Shown here in pieces: positions 1 to 9,238 of a DNA stretch of 64,000 nt. This stretch comes from Novipirellula galeiformis (lineage in GTDB: Bacteria > Planctomycetota > Planctomycetia > Pirellulales > Pirellulaceae): contig NZ_SJPT01000008.1 in the NCBI RefSeq assembly GCF_007860095.1, positions 109,461 to 173,460 of the forward strand. Reading direction: 5' to 3'. A program made the position numbers and the translations under genes. Position 1 is the stretch's first letter, and each line of letters opens with the position of its first letter. Under the pieces are notes generated by a model. It had not been told where the DNA came from. It worked only from the letters and a program-made list of their open reading frames with translations, and made no database searches.

Positions 1-221
1 TCTTTTTGGCAGTCAAAAGAAAACCAAACCGCTCGCGCAAATTCAGTGCCAATCACATGTGGTTGGGAGCATAATGTTCCTGGAATGTGAAAATGAGTGC
101 CATTTGGCTAACGCCCAAGCGGCTAATGGGATTTTACCCAATCATTCCTGCCTCCTTGCTTAGCCAATGACGTTCACCTTGGCTGGGCATTCGCAAGTTC
201 AAGCCCAACCTTTTCGCCAAG

Positions 222-2459
222 ATGGCAACCTTGATGAGTTCCGTATCGAATCACAGTCTCGCAGCAAGACAAGCGAGCGGACAAGCCAGCGGACATGGCT
301 TCGGGACGATCACAGGGGTATTCACTCCGTGTGTGTTGACGATCCTTGGCGTGATCATGTTTTTGCGTTTTGGATTTGTCGTTGGCCAAGCGGGCGTGGT
401 GGGGACGATTGCGATCGTTCTGTTCAGCAACGCGATCACACTCCTGACGACGCTTTCGCTCTCGGCGATTGCGACCAACACCAAAGTCGAAGGGGGCGGT
501 GCCTACTTTCTGATCAGCCGTAGTTTGGGGGCGGAATTTGGGGGCGCGATCGGGCTCGTCTTCTTCGCCGCCCAAGCGTTGTCGGTCGCCATGTATGTGA
601 TTGGATTCACCGAGGCGCTGCTCACTTATTTACCGGAGGGGATTTCACCCACGCTGGTGGCCTCGCTGACAAACGTGGCGGTGTTTGGCTGCGTTGCGAT
701 CGGCGCCGGTTGGACGCTGAAGATCCAGTTTCTAATTTTGGCGTCAGTGTTGGTTTCATTGCTTTCGTTTTACGCGGGCGCCTGGAATGCATTTGACCTC
801 GAAACCTTGGCCCGCAACCGAGGTCCCGGTTTCACCGGTGGAGAGACGTTTTGGACGATGTTTGCCTTGTTTTTTCCGGCCGTCACCGGGATCATGGCAG
901 GGGCCAACATGTCGGGCGACTTGCGCAATCCGGCACGCTCGATTCCGCTGGGAACCTTGACCGCGGTCTTTGTCACCGGGTTGATCTATTTATCCGAAGC
1001 GATTTTGATTGGAGGTTGCCGTGACCGCGAAGCGTTGATCACGAACAATCTTGTCCTCTCGGACATCGCCCTGATGCCGGTGTTGATTGCGGCGGGGGTC
1101 TTTGCCGCCACGATTTCATCAGCGTTGGGCAGCATGATGGGAGCGCCGCGGATTCTGCAATCCCTGGCTCGCGACCGCCTGTTCCGCACCCTGGAGCCCT
1201 TGGGCGTGGGCTCGGGAAGCAATTCCGAACCGCGACGTGCCATTTTGGTGACGTTTCTGATTTCGCAAGCCGGCATCCTGCTGGCCGATCTCAATTCGAT
1301 TGCGCCGTTGATCACGATGGCGTTTTTAGTCACGTACGGGTTATTGAACCTGGCCACGTTCTACGAATCGATTACCAAAAATCCGAGCTATCGACCCCAG
1401 TTCAAATTTTGCCACTGGACAACCTCGCTTGCCGGAGCGATCGGCTGCGGCGTGGTGATGTTGTTGATCGATTGGCGATGGGCGTTTGTTTCCATTGCTC
1501 TGTTTGCGGCACTGCATTGGTACCTTTCGAAGATCGATTTGTCGGCGGATTGGGGAAACGTCAATAGCGGCTTGTTGTTTGAACGTACACGCAAAAATTT
1601 ATTAAAACTCGAAGGTGAGCTTTACCACCCCAAAAATTGGCGACCGTTTGTGTTGGCGCTTAGCGGAACTGGGTTTTCCCGTCCCCATCTCGTGGTCTTT
1701 GGTTCCTGGTTGACGTCAAAAACAGGCGTTTTGACACTGGGTCAAGTGATCCCCGGCGAGTTGGACGACCGCCACCAACGCCGCATTTCACAAGAAAGGC
1801 TGCTGCACACAATGATCGGCGAGCATGATTTGAACGCCTTTCCTGCGGTGGTCGTGGCCAGCGATTATGTGTCTGGGGTGGAAGCCTTGGTGCAATGCCA
1901 GGGGCTGGGGCGATTGCGGCCCAACGTGGTGCTGCTTGGGTGTCCCCTTTCGGTCGACCGCATGAAGACATTCGGCGGCTTGCTGCGGAATCTGAAAGGG
2001 CTCTCTAGGAGTGTGGTGGTGTTGCGCCGCACCGACGATCCCGACGACGATTGGCAGCCCCCGAGTGGTACCGTGGACGTGTGGTGGCGAGGTCGTGCGA
2101 ACGGGGAACTGATGGTCTTGCTGGCTCATCTGTTATTGCAAAACGAGCATTGGCGAGGACGGGAACTGCGTTTGCTACGGGTCGTCGATAACAAAGCGGG
2201 AATCGAAGAGGTCCGAAAGCACTTGGATGGACTGCTCAAAGAGGCACGAATTCCCGGTGTCACGAAGGTGGTTGTTTCGAAGGATTCCGAGTTGGCGATC
2301 CAGACGACCAGCCGCAATGCCGCGTTTGTGTTTCTGGGCATGCAGCCCCCGAATCCTGGCGATGAAGAAGCGTTTTTCTATCGAACCGAAAAGTTAGCAG
2401 GCGGGATGTCGCGAGTCGCGTTCGTCCAAAGTGCTGGAGGAATGAGGCTAGAGTCCTAA
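222..2459 (+). CDS. SLC12-like cation-chloride cotransporter / APC-superfamily permease
   Basis: Predicted inner-membrane transporter of 745 residues. The N-terminal two thirds is a string of hydrophobic helices opening with GVFTPCVLTILGVIMFLR and followed by a glycine-rich VEGGGAYFLISR segment; both resemble the first helices of SLC12 Na-K-Cl/K-Cl cotransporters and related amino-acid permeases. About 290 mostly soluble residues follow (from about 455), comparable to the SLC12 C-terminal domain, including an LVVFGSWLTSKTG stretch. The family couples chloride to sodium and/or potassium; the actual ions here are not readable from sequence. No strong Shine-Dalgarno precedes ATG 222, and ATG 234 is an alternative start. 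The stop abuts the next gene, so the two are probably co-transcribed. Confidence 0.82.
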   Translation: MATLMSSVSNHSLAARQASGQASGHGFGTITGVFTPCVLTILGVIMFLRFGFVVGQAGVVGTIAIVLFSNAITLLTTLSLSAIATNTKVEGGGAYFLISRSLGAEFGGAIGLVFFAAQALSVAMYVIGFTEALLTYLPEGISPTLVASLTNVAVFGCVAIGAGWTLKIQFLILASVLVSLLSFYAGAWNAFDLETLARNRGPGFTGGETFWTMFALFFPAVTGIMAGANMSGDLRNPARSIPLGTLTAVFVTGLIYLSEAILIGGCRDREALITNNLVLSDIALMPVLIAAGVFAATISSALGSMMGAPRILQSLARDRLFRTLEPLGVGSGSNSEPRRAILVTFLISQAGILLADLNSIAPLITMAFLVTYGLLNLATFYESITKNPSYRPQFKFCHWTTSLAGAIGCGVVMLLIDWRWAFVSIALFAALHWYLSKIDLSADWGNVNSGLLFERTRKNLLKLEGELYHPKNWRPFVLALSGTGFSRPHLVVFGSWLTSKTGVLTLGQVIPGELDDRHQRRISQERLLHTMIGEHDLNAFPAVVVASDYVSGVEALVQCQGLGRLRPNVVLLGCPLSVDRMKTFGGLLRNLKGLSRSVVVLRRTDDPDDDWQPPSGTVDVWWRGRANGELMVLLAHLLLQNEHWRGRELRLLRVVDNKAGIEEVRKHLDGLLKEARIPGVTKVVVSKDSELAIQTTSRNAAFVFLGMQPPNPGDEEAFFYRTEKLAGGMSRVAFVQSAGGMRLES

Positions 2460-3683
2460 GTGATGACCGAGCAAACCACGATCAACGAAGATTCCACCAT
2501 CAATGCGTTTTTGATTCACGCTGCGATGTTATTGCATCGCTACGGAACTCCATCGCACCGTCTCGAACGCGTGATGTCGCACGTGGCTTCGTCCTTGGGC
2601 GTGGAAGCGGTGTTTCTTTACACTCCCACGGCGTTGGTGATATCGATCAAGAACGGAGAGGCTGAAAACACCGTGGTGCGTCGTGTGGAAACCCGTGAGA
2701 TGCACGTTGATAAGCTGTTTCAGGCCGATGATATCTTGGCCAAACTTGAACGCAAGCAAATCACGCTCAAGATCGCTGCGACGCGATTGCGTGAGATTGA
2801 TCAGGCCTCAGCCACGTATCCGTTTTGGGTTTCCGCCATCGCATGTGCGATCGGTTGTGGTGCAATCGCCGCGCTGTTTCGCGGCTCGCCGGCCGAGGTT
2901 TTGGCGGCGGCGGTGATTGGAATGCTGACGGCCGTGATCGAGCGGATCGCCGATCGTTACAGCCGTGAAGCCAGCTTGATTCATCCTGCTGCCGGGTTCG
3001 TTGCCGCGATCTTGTCCCTCGCCTATGCGCGTTTTATTGTGCCGATCGATGACCGTTTGGTCACCCTAGCGGGACTGATTGTGTTGATCCCTGGACTGAC
3101 CTTGACGGTCGCGTTAACGGAGCTCGCCGTCGGCCATCTGTCGGCGGGAGTGGCCCGCTTGGCTGGCGCCGTGGTAACCTTGTTCACGCTGTTGTTGGGA
3201 GCTGCGATCGCTTGGCAATTCGCACAAGAGTGGCGAGATATTCCTGAAAAGATCATTGCCCCGGAGTCTTGGATGCAATGGATTGCCCTGCTGGTCGCTC
3301 CGATCGCGTTTGCAATCATCTTTCAAGCCCGTTTGCCTCAATGGCCGGTGATCTTCGCCGTTTCAATGCTCGGGATTCTGGTCAGCCGATCGGTCGGTCC
3401 CAAGTTTGGTGCCGAAGTCGCATCCTTCTCGGCAGCGCTGGCGGTGGGATGTGGCAGCAACCTGTATGCTCGCATGAGAGGTCGTCCGGCATTGATCGCA
3501 ATGACTCCCGCCATGATCGTCCTGGTACCCGGTTCGTTCGGTTACCGATCTCTGATTGCGATGTTGGATCATGAAACGATCGCGGGAATTGAGATTGCTT
3601 TCTATACCATCATGATTGCCATGTGTTTGGTGGGCGGATTGCTGATGTCGAACGCGGTCGTGCCGCCCCGACGAGTCCTGTGA
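2460..3683 (+). CDS. ThrE-like threonine/serine exporter family protein
   Basis: 407 residues with the two-part ThrE layout: a soluble N-terminal DUF1212-type region (about 10-115) containing LLHRYGTPSHRLERVM, then about ten hydrophobic helices covering the rest of DUF1212 and a second DUF3815-like half. This family exports small amino acids such as threonine and serine in Corynebacterium; substrate here is inferred only from family. GTG 2460 is directly after the upstream stop TAA, and ATG 2463 follows in frame, so either codon may initiate. The zero-gap arrangement with the SLC12-like gene suggests translational coupling. Confidence 0.82.
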   Translation: MMTEQTTINEDSTINAFLIHAAMLLHRYGTPSHRLERVMSHVASSLGVEAVFLYTPTALVISIKNGEAENTVVRRVETREMHVDKLFQADDILAKLERKQITLKIAATRLREIDQASATYPFWVSAIACAIGCGAIAALFRGSPAEVLAAAVIGMLTAVIERIADRYSREASLIHPAAGFVAAILSLAYARFIVPIDDRLVTLAGLIVLIPGLTLTVALTELAVGHLSAGVARLAGAVVTLFTLLLGAAIAWQFAQEWRDIPEKIIAPESWMQWIALLVAPIAFAIIFQARLPQWPVIFAVSMLGILVSRSVGPKFGAEVASFSAALAVGCGSNLYARMRGRPALIAMTPAMIVLVPGSFGYRSLIAMLDHETIAGIEIAFYTIMIAMCLVGGLLMSNAVVPPRRVL

Positions 3684-3781
3684 CGTCGCTGGCGTGCTAA
3701 TCCTGGGGGCGGATCCTGTGGCGATCATCGCAGCTGGAAAGCCGCTCTCGAACTTCATCACTCGCCGAGTACTACGCCCCA

Positions 3782-4270
3782 ATGTCGATGGACGATTTGC
3801 CTAAAGACCCCGCTTCGTCGCACAAGCCGATGCGCTGGGGCACGCTTGTCGAAGCGTATCAGCAAGCCGTCTATTGGTGTGAATTGCCCGAGCAATACGT
3901 TGCGATCCGAATCGGTCAAATGCATCCAACGCTTGATTCCGCACTGGCTCAACACGCGATTCACGACTGGGCTTACATCACCGCCTACAACCCATTTTCA
4001 CAGCGGAGCACTCCGCAGCAAAATCGTGCAATGAACCGGCAACTCGCGGATGATCTCGGTCGGCGTGGTTACACGTATTGGCGCGGCAGCGGAATCGACC
4101 TGGCAGGTGCTTGGCCGCCGGAGGCCAGTTTTCTCGTGCTTGGGATCGATCGGGTTGTCGCTTGTGATTTAGCCCGAACGTACGACCAAAACGCCATCGT
4201 CGCCGGTCACATCGGAGAAGCAGCTGAGCTGATCGTGCTCTCGAACCCATCATCGCCCCACTCGGCTTAA
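3782..4270 (+). CDS. DUF3293 domain-containing protein
   Basis: Small soluble protein (162 residues). The central AYITAYNPFSQ motif followed by NRAMNRQL and a late GIDRVVACDLARTYDQNAIV segment fit DUF3293, a widespread family without an assigned function. No signal peptide or membrane segment. It lies 98 bases after the ThrE-like gene on the same strand. The family's role is unknown and nothing nearby clarifies it. Confidence 0.8.
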   Translation: MSMDDLPKDPASSHKPMRWGTLVEAYQQAVYWCELPEQYVAIRIGQMHPTLDSALAQHAIHDWAYITAYNPFSQRSTPQQNRAMNRQLADDLGRRGYTYWRGSGIDLAGAWPPEASFLVLGIDRVVACDLARTYDQNAIVAGHIGEAAELIVLSNPSSPHSA

Positions 4271-4797
4271 GCGACGATCGGTGCGCTGTTGATTGCCCTC
4301 GTCGTTGCCTCAGTCGCGATAGCCACGACATTGATTGGCCCACGGCTTGTACGCCCTCCTTTATCCCGCACATCTCACGACGAATGGTTTTCGATCCGAT
4401 CCCGATAGGGATTGAGGACCTTAGCCGTAGGTAAACGAAGCGCCCCCTGGGGAAAGCGAGAGTGCGAAATCGATTTCGACCCTGAAGGGGTCGTAGCCCA
4501 GTTGTCTGTGACCCCTTCAGGGTCAATTCAGAGGTTAGTTTAGGTTTTCCGGTGGTGTTCGCTACGCTCAAACCACCGGCTAATTGCTAAAATCCCTAGC
4601 GGGATTGGACTAAAAAAGGAAGTGTTAGATAAAGAGGGCGTAAGCCGTGGGGAAATCTTTCGTCGCTATCACGACGGAAGATGTGGGTAAAGACAAGCGG
4701 ACCATGCCTCCCCGACGAGGCTGCGCCCGTCGACCCTCCCCAAACTTCGTTGGGGGAGGGTAAAGACATCGGTCGAGGCCGCCCGACTTTGCCGTGC
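4271..4797. repeat. Intergenic block with three hairpin-forming inverted repeats
   Basis: No credible gene. A perfect 15-base inverted repeat (arm GACCCTGAAGGGGTC) lies at 4478-4492 and 4510-4524. A second stem, CCGGTGGT/ACCACCGG, lies at 4549-4556 and 4572-4579. A third, CCCTCCCC/GGGGAGGG, lies at about 4734-4760, 37 bases beyond the stop of the minus-strand phosphoesterase; it may be a terminator-like or RNA-processing hairpin but has no T-tract. Dispersed GC-stem hairpins like these look like repeat-family members rather than gene-specific sites. Confidence 0.6.
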
Positions 4798-6792
4798 TCA
4801 CTCCACCGGAACCAACTGGGCGTCCACGCCGAGCGTTCCCTTCGCAGCCGATCCGCTATGGTCCAACACGAAGGGACCAAATTGGCGATCGAGGTGCATT
4901 AGCAATACGGTATCCGGCTCGGGAGCGAGTCGTCGTAGCGGTTTAAAGTCGGACGAGTAAATCGCCTGCTTCGTCACTCGGACTTCATCGATCTTGCCCA
5001 GGAAGGCTCGAGTCGGTTGCCCCTGAGTATCGGGATCGGCTCCGATGAACAATGGCAGCTTGTTTGTCGTGCGTTTCCCGGTCGCTTTCTTGGTGCCTAC
5101 CAACGTTCCGTTGATATACAACTTCACTGCCGATCCGTCGTAGACGCCGGCCAAGTGCGACCATTGATCCACTGGCAAGACGTCCGTCGCCTTGGCGCTG
5201 TGATAGCGGTCAGCCAAGTGAACATCAAATTGAGGGACCCCTTCGTCCATAAAGAAGGCGAATTCGCTCCGCTGTGTTTTTGCGATCAAACCGCGGTGGC
5301 CAGCCACTTGGGCTGGATTGACCCATGCTTCCAAGGTGAACGGCCCATCGGGCAATGCCAATTCCGAGGAATCAATGCGGACGGTCGAACGCTCTCCCGT
5401 CACTTCCAAGCATCGATTCTCTTTGCCAGTGAAGTAGTCCGCCGGGACGGCGGATAATTTCATCGCCACCGGGGTCGAGCTGGGAGGCAAGTTGATTCGT
5501 GTCGATTTGCCGACGTAGTGCAAATCCAATCGCAAGCGTGGGTTGGTTAATTCGGTTTCGAGGTCGACGCTGCGTTGCAACGCGAACGTGAGCTGCTTGG
5601 TTTCACCAGGCGGGATCGTCAAGTGTTGATGATCAAGCGTCGCAACCCAGTCGCGGTTGACGGGATCGAGCGATGCTGTGGCATCGATGGGTTGCTGCGA
5701 CGTATTGCTCAGCGAGAAGACAAGTTCGCCCGTAGCGGATCCATCCATTTGCAACGTCAAACTATTGTCAACCTCGACGGGCCGGATGCTTCGAGCCTTG
5801 TTCACATCGGCAAGAAACTCAGGGGTGAACTCCTTAGGATCGATCACCGATCCCACGGGCAACGCCGCCACCGTGACGCTCTCTTTTCGCACCGTCACGA
5901 CGTTTAAATGATGCAAGTATCCAGCCCCGGGAATGTCAGCCGACAAATGGCCGCCCGTCGTTGCCAGCGTGTAGTAAGCAATGCCGTCCTTGGGGCCATC
6001 AAAACGCATTTGATGAATGTGCCCCGCAAACACAGCGCTGACATTGCCCGCATCCTTTAACATCGCATGGACTTCGTCCCAATTGCCCTCGCCATAACCT
6101 CGGCCGATCCAGCGTGGGTGATGCAGAAAAACGAAGACGTGCTCCAGACCTTTGTGCTTTTCAAGTGACTGCTTCAGAAAATCAAGTTGCTCAGGACTCA
6201 TCTTTTGTAGACGAGGTTCACTAAACCCCTTCTGGTTCGTGGCGTCGTCTCCTTCGTCGCTGTAAAGCACGATGAAGCCAGCTCGCTTGTGCTGGAATGT
6301 GTACCACAGTGGGCCGAAGTGCTTTTCGTAATTCAATTCATGATGACCTTCGGGAGCTTTCCCGGTGCCTCGCCAATAGACGTCATGATTGCCGGCAACG
6401 GGAAACCATTGCATCTTCAACCGATTCATGATGTCCTTGTACTCTTGCATCTGATCGAGCCACTGAGGCGCTTCGTTATAGCCTTGGATCAAATCGCCTA
6501 CGGTCATGACCAAATCGGGGTCGAGCAAGTTGGTGTCGGCAACCGCTTGATCGAGCACCTTCAAGCCTGCCGGAACACCACCGGTGCGGTCACCATAAAC
6601 GACAAAGTGGAAGACATCCTCCTCTTTGGCGAGCGGCAAAACGCGTCCCGCTTCACGCGTGGTGAAAAATTTAGGCGAGTCGTCGTGGGCATGTTTGTGA
6701 TCGTGACCGTGAGGGCCTTCATGAGCAAAGGTGCTCGCCACGATCATGCACATCAAAGCACAAGCTGAGCTGTTTACAAAAAATCGGAACAT
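4798..6792 (-). CDS. Secreted metallophosphoesterase with C-terminal LamG-like domain
   Basis: 664 residues. An N-terminal signal peptide is followed by a histidine-rich stretch (HEGPHGHDHKHAHDD, about 24-38) that could bind metal. The calcineurin-like phosphoesterase motifs are complete: GDR at 67-69, GD at 99-100, GNHD at 134-137, HH at 224-225 and GHIH at 257-260. After a beta-rich middle region comes a concanavalin/LamG-type domain (about 475-625; TLEAWVNPAQ, WSHLAGVYDG, KLYINGTLVG), common in exported planctomycete proteins and probably for glycan binding. It likely hydrolyses an extracytoplasmic phosphoester; substrate unknown. Monocistronic as far as can be seen. Confidence 0.85.
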   Translation of the reverse strand: MFRFFVNSSACALMCMIVASTFAHEGPHGHDHKHAHDDSPKFFTTREAGRVLPLAKEEDVFHFVVYGDRTGGVPAGLKVLDQAVADTNLLDPDLVMTVGDLIQGYNEAPQWLDQMQEYKDIMNRLKMQWFPVAGNHDVYWRGTGKAPEGHHELNYEKHFGPLWYTFQHKRAGFIVLYSDEGDDATNQKGFSEPRLQKMSPEQLDFLKQSLEKHKGLEHVFVFLHHPRWIGRGYGEGNWDEVHAMLKDAGNVSAVFAGHIHQMRFDGPKDGIAYYTLATTGGHLSADIPGAGYLHHLNVVTVRKESVTVAALPVGSVIDPKEFTPEFLADVNKARSIRPVEVDNSLTLQMDGSATGELVFSLSNTSQQPIDATASLDPVNRDWVATLDHQHLTIPPGETKQLTFALQRSVDLETELTNPRLRLDLHYVGKSTRINLPPSSTPVAMKLSAVPADYFTGKENRCLEVTGERSTVRIDSSELALPDGPFTLEAWVNPAQVAGHRGLIAKTQRSEFAFFMDEGVPQFDVHLADRYHSAKATDVLPVDQWSHLAGVYDGSAVKLYINGTLVGTKKATGKRTTNKLPLFIGADPDTQGQPTRAFLGKIDEVRVTKQAIYSSDFKPLRRLAPEPDTVLLMHLDRQFGPFVLDHSGSAAKGTLGVDAQLVPVE

Positions 6793-7133
6793 GGGGGATC
6801 GTCGTGGGGGGAAGGGGGAGGAAATGAAAAGGGGAACGGTGGGGCATCAATGAACCGTTCCATAATACTTTAAACCGAGGTCGTACATCGGCGTTTCCCC
6901 AGGAGTGGCTTGGTGCGTCCGTCACGGTCTCGCCGAGGGGATGTTGGCGAGAGAGCAAAATCAGCGTTCTGGTGGATGTTCCGAAGGCACCGCTGCCCAC
7001 GGAGGCCGCATTCCAATGGAACGCCTTGACCGTGCGTTTAGGTAGGCCGTGCTTCGGAACAGGATGGGCTTCGGAGTAGGCTGGCCTTCGGAGTAGGGCA
7101 GGGCAGGGCAGGGCGATAACGCGCGTTGCGGGG
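6793..7133. other. Intergenic region with GGGCA tandem repeat
   Basis: 341 bases between two minus-strand genes; the left end is the upstream region of the phosphoesterase gene. It holds four 5-base units (GGGCA, last one GGGCG) at 7096-7115 and a repeated TTCGGAGTAGG at 7070-7080 and 7086-7096. No gene or recognisable regulatory site seen. Confidence 0.5.
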
Positions 7134-7646
7134 TTACAAGGAAGCCTTCGTCGAGCCGTCGCTGCGAAGGTCAAAATCGAATTGCGTTTGCGAGCTCGAC
7201 ACATTCACTTTCAATTCGGATTGCTTGTTATAGGTCGCGGGAAAACGCTCCGTCGGTTTGGCATTGGGAGCGTTCGACTCGCTCTCACTCTCGCCATCGT
7301 CTCCCTCGTCGCCTCGTTCTCCGGTACTGGCAACGGTGCTGATGCGAACGGTCTTTAGACCTTTGGTCACCCCGTTGACTTGGCTATTGAACTTCAACTC
7401 GTAGTAACCCGTTTCATCGGTGGTACCATAGGAAAACGTGCGGTCATCTGCTTCAAAAAAGACGACGGCACCTTCGATGGGCGTTCCGTCGATCGCGACC
7501 GTTCCCGAGACGGGAACTAATCCGATGTTGGAGTAGTCCGCGTGGAGCGCGTTGTTGCACCCCAGAGTGGACAAGGCGAGCACGATGCACAACGTCGTCA
7601 CGATCGCCGTGGCTTGTAGGTGAGGTTTCATGGTTGTATTTCGCAA
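7134..7646 (-). CDS. Carboxypeptidase-regulatory-like (transthyretin-fold) lipoprotein
   Basis: 170 residues: a hydrophobic signal ending in a lipobox-like TLGC, then one beta-sandwich domain with VSGTVAIDGTPIEGAVVFFE and TTDETGYYELKF, typical of the carboxypeptidase regulatory-like fold. The remainder is acidic and low-complexity (ERGDEGDDGESESESN). In planctomycetes such small lipoproteins commonly follow DUF1559 genes, as here (137 bases downstream of the DUF1559 gene, same strand). Function is unknown; surface or periplasmic anchoring is inferred. In-frame ATG 7631 is an alternative start. Confidence 0.75.
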   Translation of the reverse strand: MRNTTMKPHLQATAIVTTLCIVLALSTLGCNNALHADYSNIGLVPVSGTVAIDGTPIEGAVVFFEADDRTFSYGTTDETGYYELKFNSQVNGVTKGLKTVRISTVASTGERGDEGDDGESESESNAPNAKPTERFPATYNKQSELKVNVSSSQTQFDFDLRSDGSTKASL

Positions 7647-7783
7647 TGCTAGATAGGGAAACGCTAAATTGGGAAACGCTAAGTAGGGACGTGCTCAGTA
7701 GGGACGTTGGACGTAGAGGCCGATTGCCTCTGCGTTCCGAGGGGGTGTTTGTGATGCAACCGCAGGGCAGGGGCGAATGGTGA

Positions 7784-8758
7784 TTAGAATTCGCTGACGA
7801 CCTCGCCACCGTTTCTGGATCCCAGAGCGTTGTAAGTTTGCATGTCGATCGAATCGGAAAGGAAGCGAACCGCACCATCGCCCATTGAAAAATGAGCTCC
7901 GCCGATGTGGTAACTACCAAAGGAGAGTTCCATCATGTAGCCGCTGGTCGTCGGGGCGGTGCGAATCGCGTTGATCTTTGCGATCGTCGTGCCGACGACC
8001 TCCGAGAACTCGGTTCCGCCGGTACCGCCATCGCAGCGACACGGATCGGTCTGAGGCGAACCGATGTACCAGTAATCCATCCCCTGGCCGTCTTTGCCAA
8101 AATTAGGATCGGTGTACGATTCGCCGACCATGATCGTGTTGGAGGTTCCGTCGATGATGTCGCGAAACTTGGTTTTGCTACAGGCATAAAAAATGCCGTC
8201 TTGGATGAGGTGCTCAAGCGACTTGGTCCCAGCCGCGGCGGTACTCGCATCGTCCGAACTCGATTCGGTTCCAGCGCTGCCTCGGTAACTTCCCGGAACT
8301 CGCTCGGCGATCCCGTTGAAGTCCATCTGCTCGGGAAGCGCCATGCTTGGGCATCGATAGGTACCGATCACAGTACTAACCGCTGCTTGATTCGGAGAGC
8401 CATCGGCACCCCAATTCCCAAGACCACTCTCTTGGAAAATCAGAGTTTGATACAGATTGGCTTGTTCAATTTGAGGAAGAATATGACCGCTCCACGTCAT
8501 TCCACGAGTATCCCAGCCATAGGGGAAGACGCGAAATGTATCGTGGTAGGTATGCAGCCCCAAACCGATTTGTTTTAGATTGTTACCGCACGACATTCGT
8601 CGCGCTGCTTCGCGGGCGGATTGCACGGCGGGAAGCAGCAAGCCAACCAAGATACCAATGATCGCGATCACGACCAAAAGTTCGACCAGAGTGAATGCAC
8701 CGCGGGGCGAACGGGGCGAACGGGGTGAGCGATTGGCGGTGGTTCGATTCCACAGCAT
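7784..8758 (-). CDS. DUF1559 domain-containing protein with prepilin-type N-terminus
   Basis: 324 residues. The N-terminus carries a class III (type IV pilin-like) signal, FTLVELLVVIAIIGILVGLLLPAVQ split at the usual G/A-F cleavage context, then SAREAARRMSCGNNLKQIGLGLHTYHD, the hallmark start of DUF1559. The C-terminus has the family GGAHFSMGDGAVRFLSD motif. These proteins form large planctomycete paralogue families and are thought to be pseudopilin-like surface proteins; no member's role is established. First gene of a likely two-gene unit with the lipoprotein downstream. Confidence 0.92.
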   Translation of the reverse strand: MLWNRTTANRSPRSPRSPRGAFTLVELLVVIAIIGILVGLLLPAVQSAREAARRMSCGNNLKQIGLGLHTYHDTFRVFPYGWDTRGMTWSGHILPQIEQANLYQTLIFQESGLGNWGADGSPNQAAVSTVIGTYRCPSMALPEQMDFNGIAERVPGSYRGSAGTESSSDDASTAAAGTKSLEHLIQDGIFYACSKTKFRDIIDGTSNTIMVGESYTDPNFGKDGQGMDYWYIGSPQTDPCRCDGGTGGTEFSEVVGTTIAKINAIRTAPTTSGYMMELSFGSYHIGGAHFSMGDGAVRFLSDSIDMQTYNALGSRNGGEVVSEF

Positions 8759-9230
8759 GTTTTCGATTCCGTATTGGGATACTTCGATAAAAACGAGTCA
8801 GCTGCTGAGTTGCAACTTTTGGGTTTCTGATTCCGATCACAGTGAAGTGATCGGCGGGAGAATAGAGAAACGCGATGAGGTTTTCGTCAACGAAATGTGA
8901 AGGATTGATGTGGCTGGTCGCAACGATCGGTGATCCCCCCGACAGCGAAAAAGGGGGCAAAATCAAGTGCGATTCCAGGCCACGCTAAGCAGAATGCTAG
9001 GTGGAAATTGTGCCCGATAGCAGGCCGTTGGTTTCTATCGAGGGGGAGCCGAAACGCCAAAGATATTTTGCGTTTTTTACGCCCGACTGAGCCTCATCGC
9101 TGAAATGGAGGGGCGACGGCAAAACGCAAACTTCAAAACGCAGTGGGGGGGCACTTTCCGCGTCGATCGAGCGTGCTCGCGATGCTCAAGTTGGAACCCG
9201 TCGTCATCAGCGACGTCATCAGCGTCGTCA
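8759..9230. other. Intergenic region between DUF1559 and aldo/keto reductase genes
   Basis: 472 bases. The left part is the upstream region of the minus-strand DUF1559 gene and contains a small CCCCC/GGGGG stem (8936-8940 and 8953-8957). The right part holds the 12-base tandem repeat annotated separately. Short open frames here have no recognisable product. Confidence 0.4.
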
Positions 9231-9238
9231 TCAGCGAC
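9203..9238. repeat. Three 12-base tandem repeats overlapping a stop codon
   Basis: Three consecutive units GTCATCAGCGAC, GTCATCAGCGTC, GTCATCAGCGAC. The stop codon of the minus-strand aldo/keto reductase (9231-9233) lies within the last unit, so each repeat carries a copy of the terminal TGATGAC. Looks like local slippage or duplication at the gene end. Confidence 0.85.
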
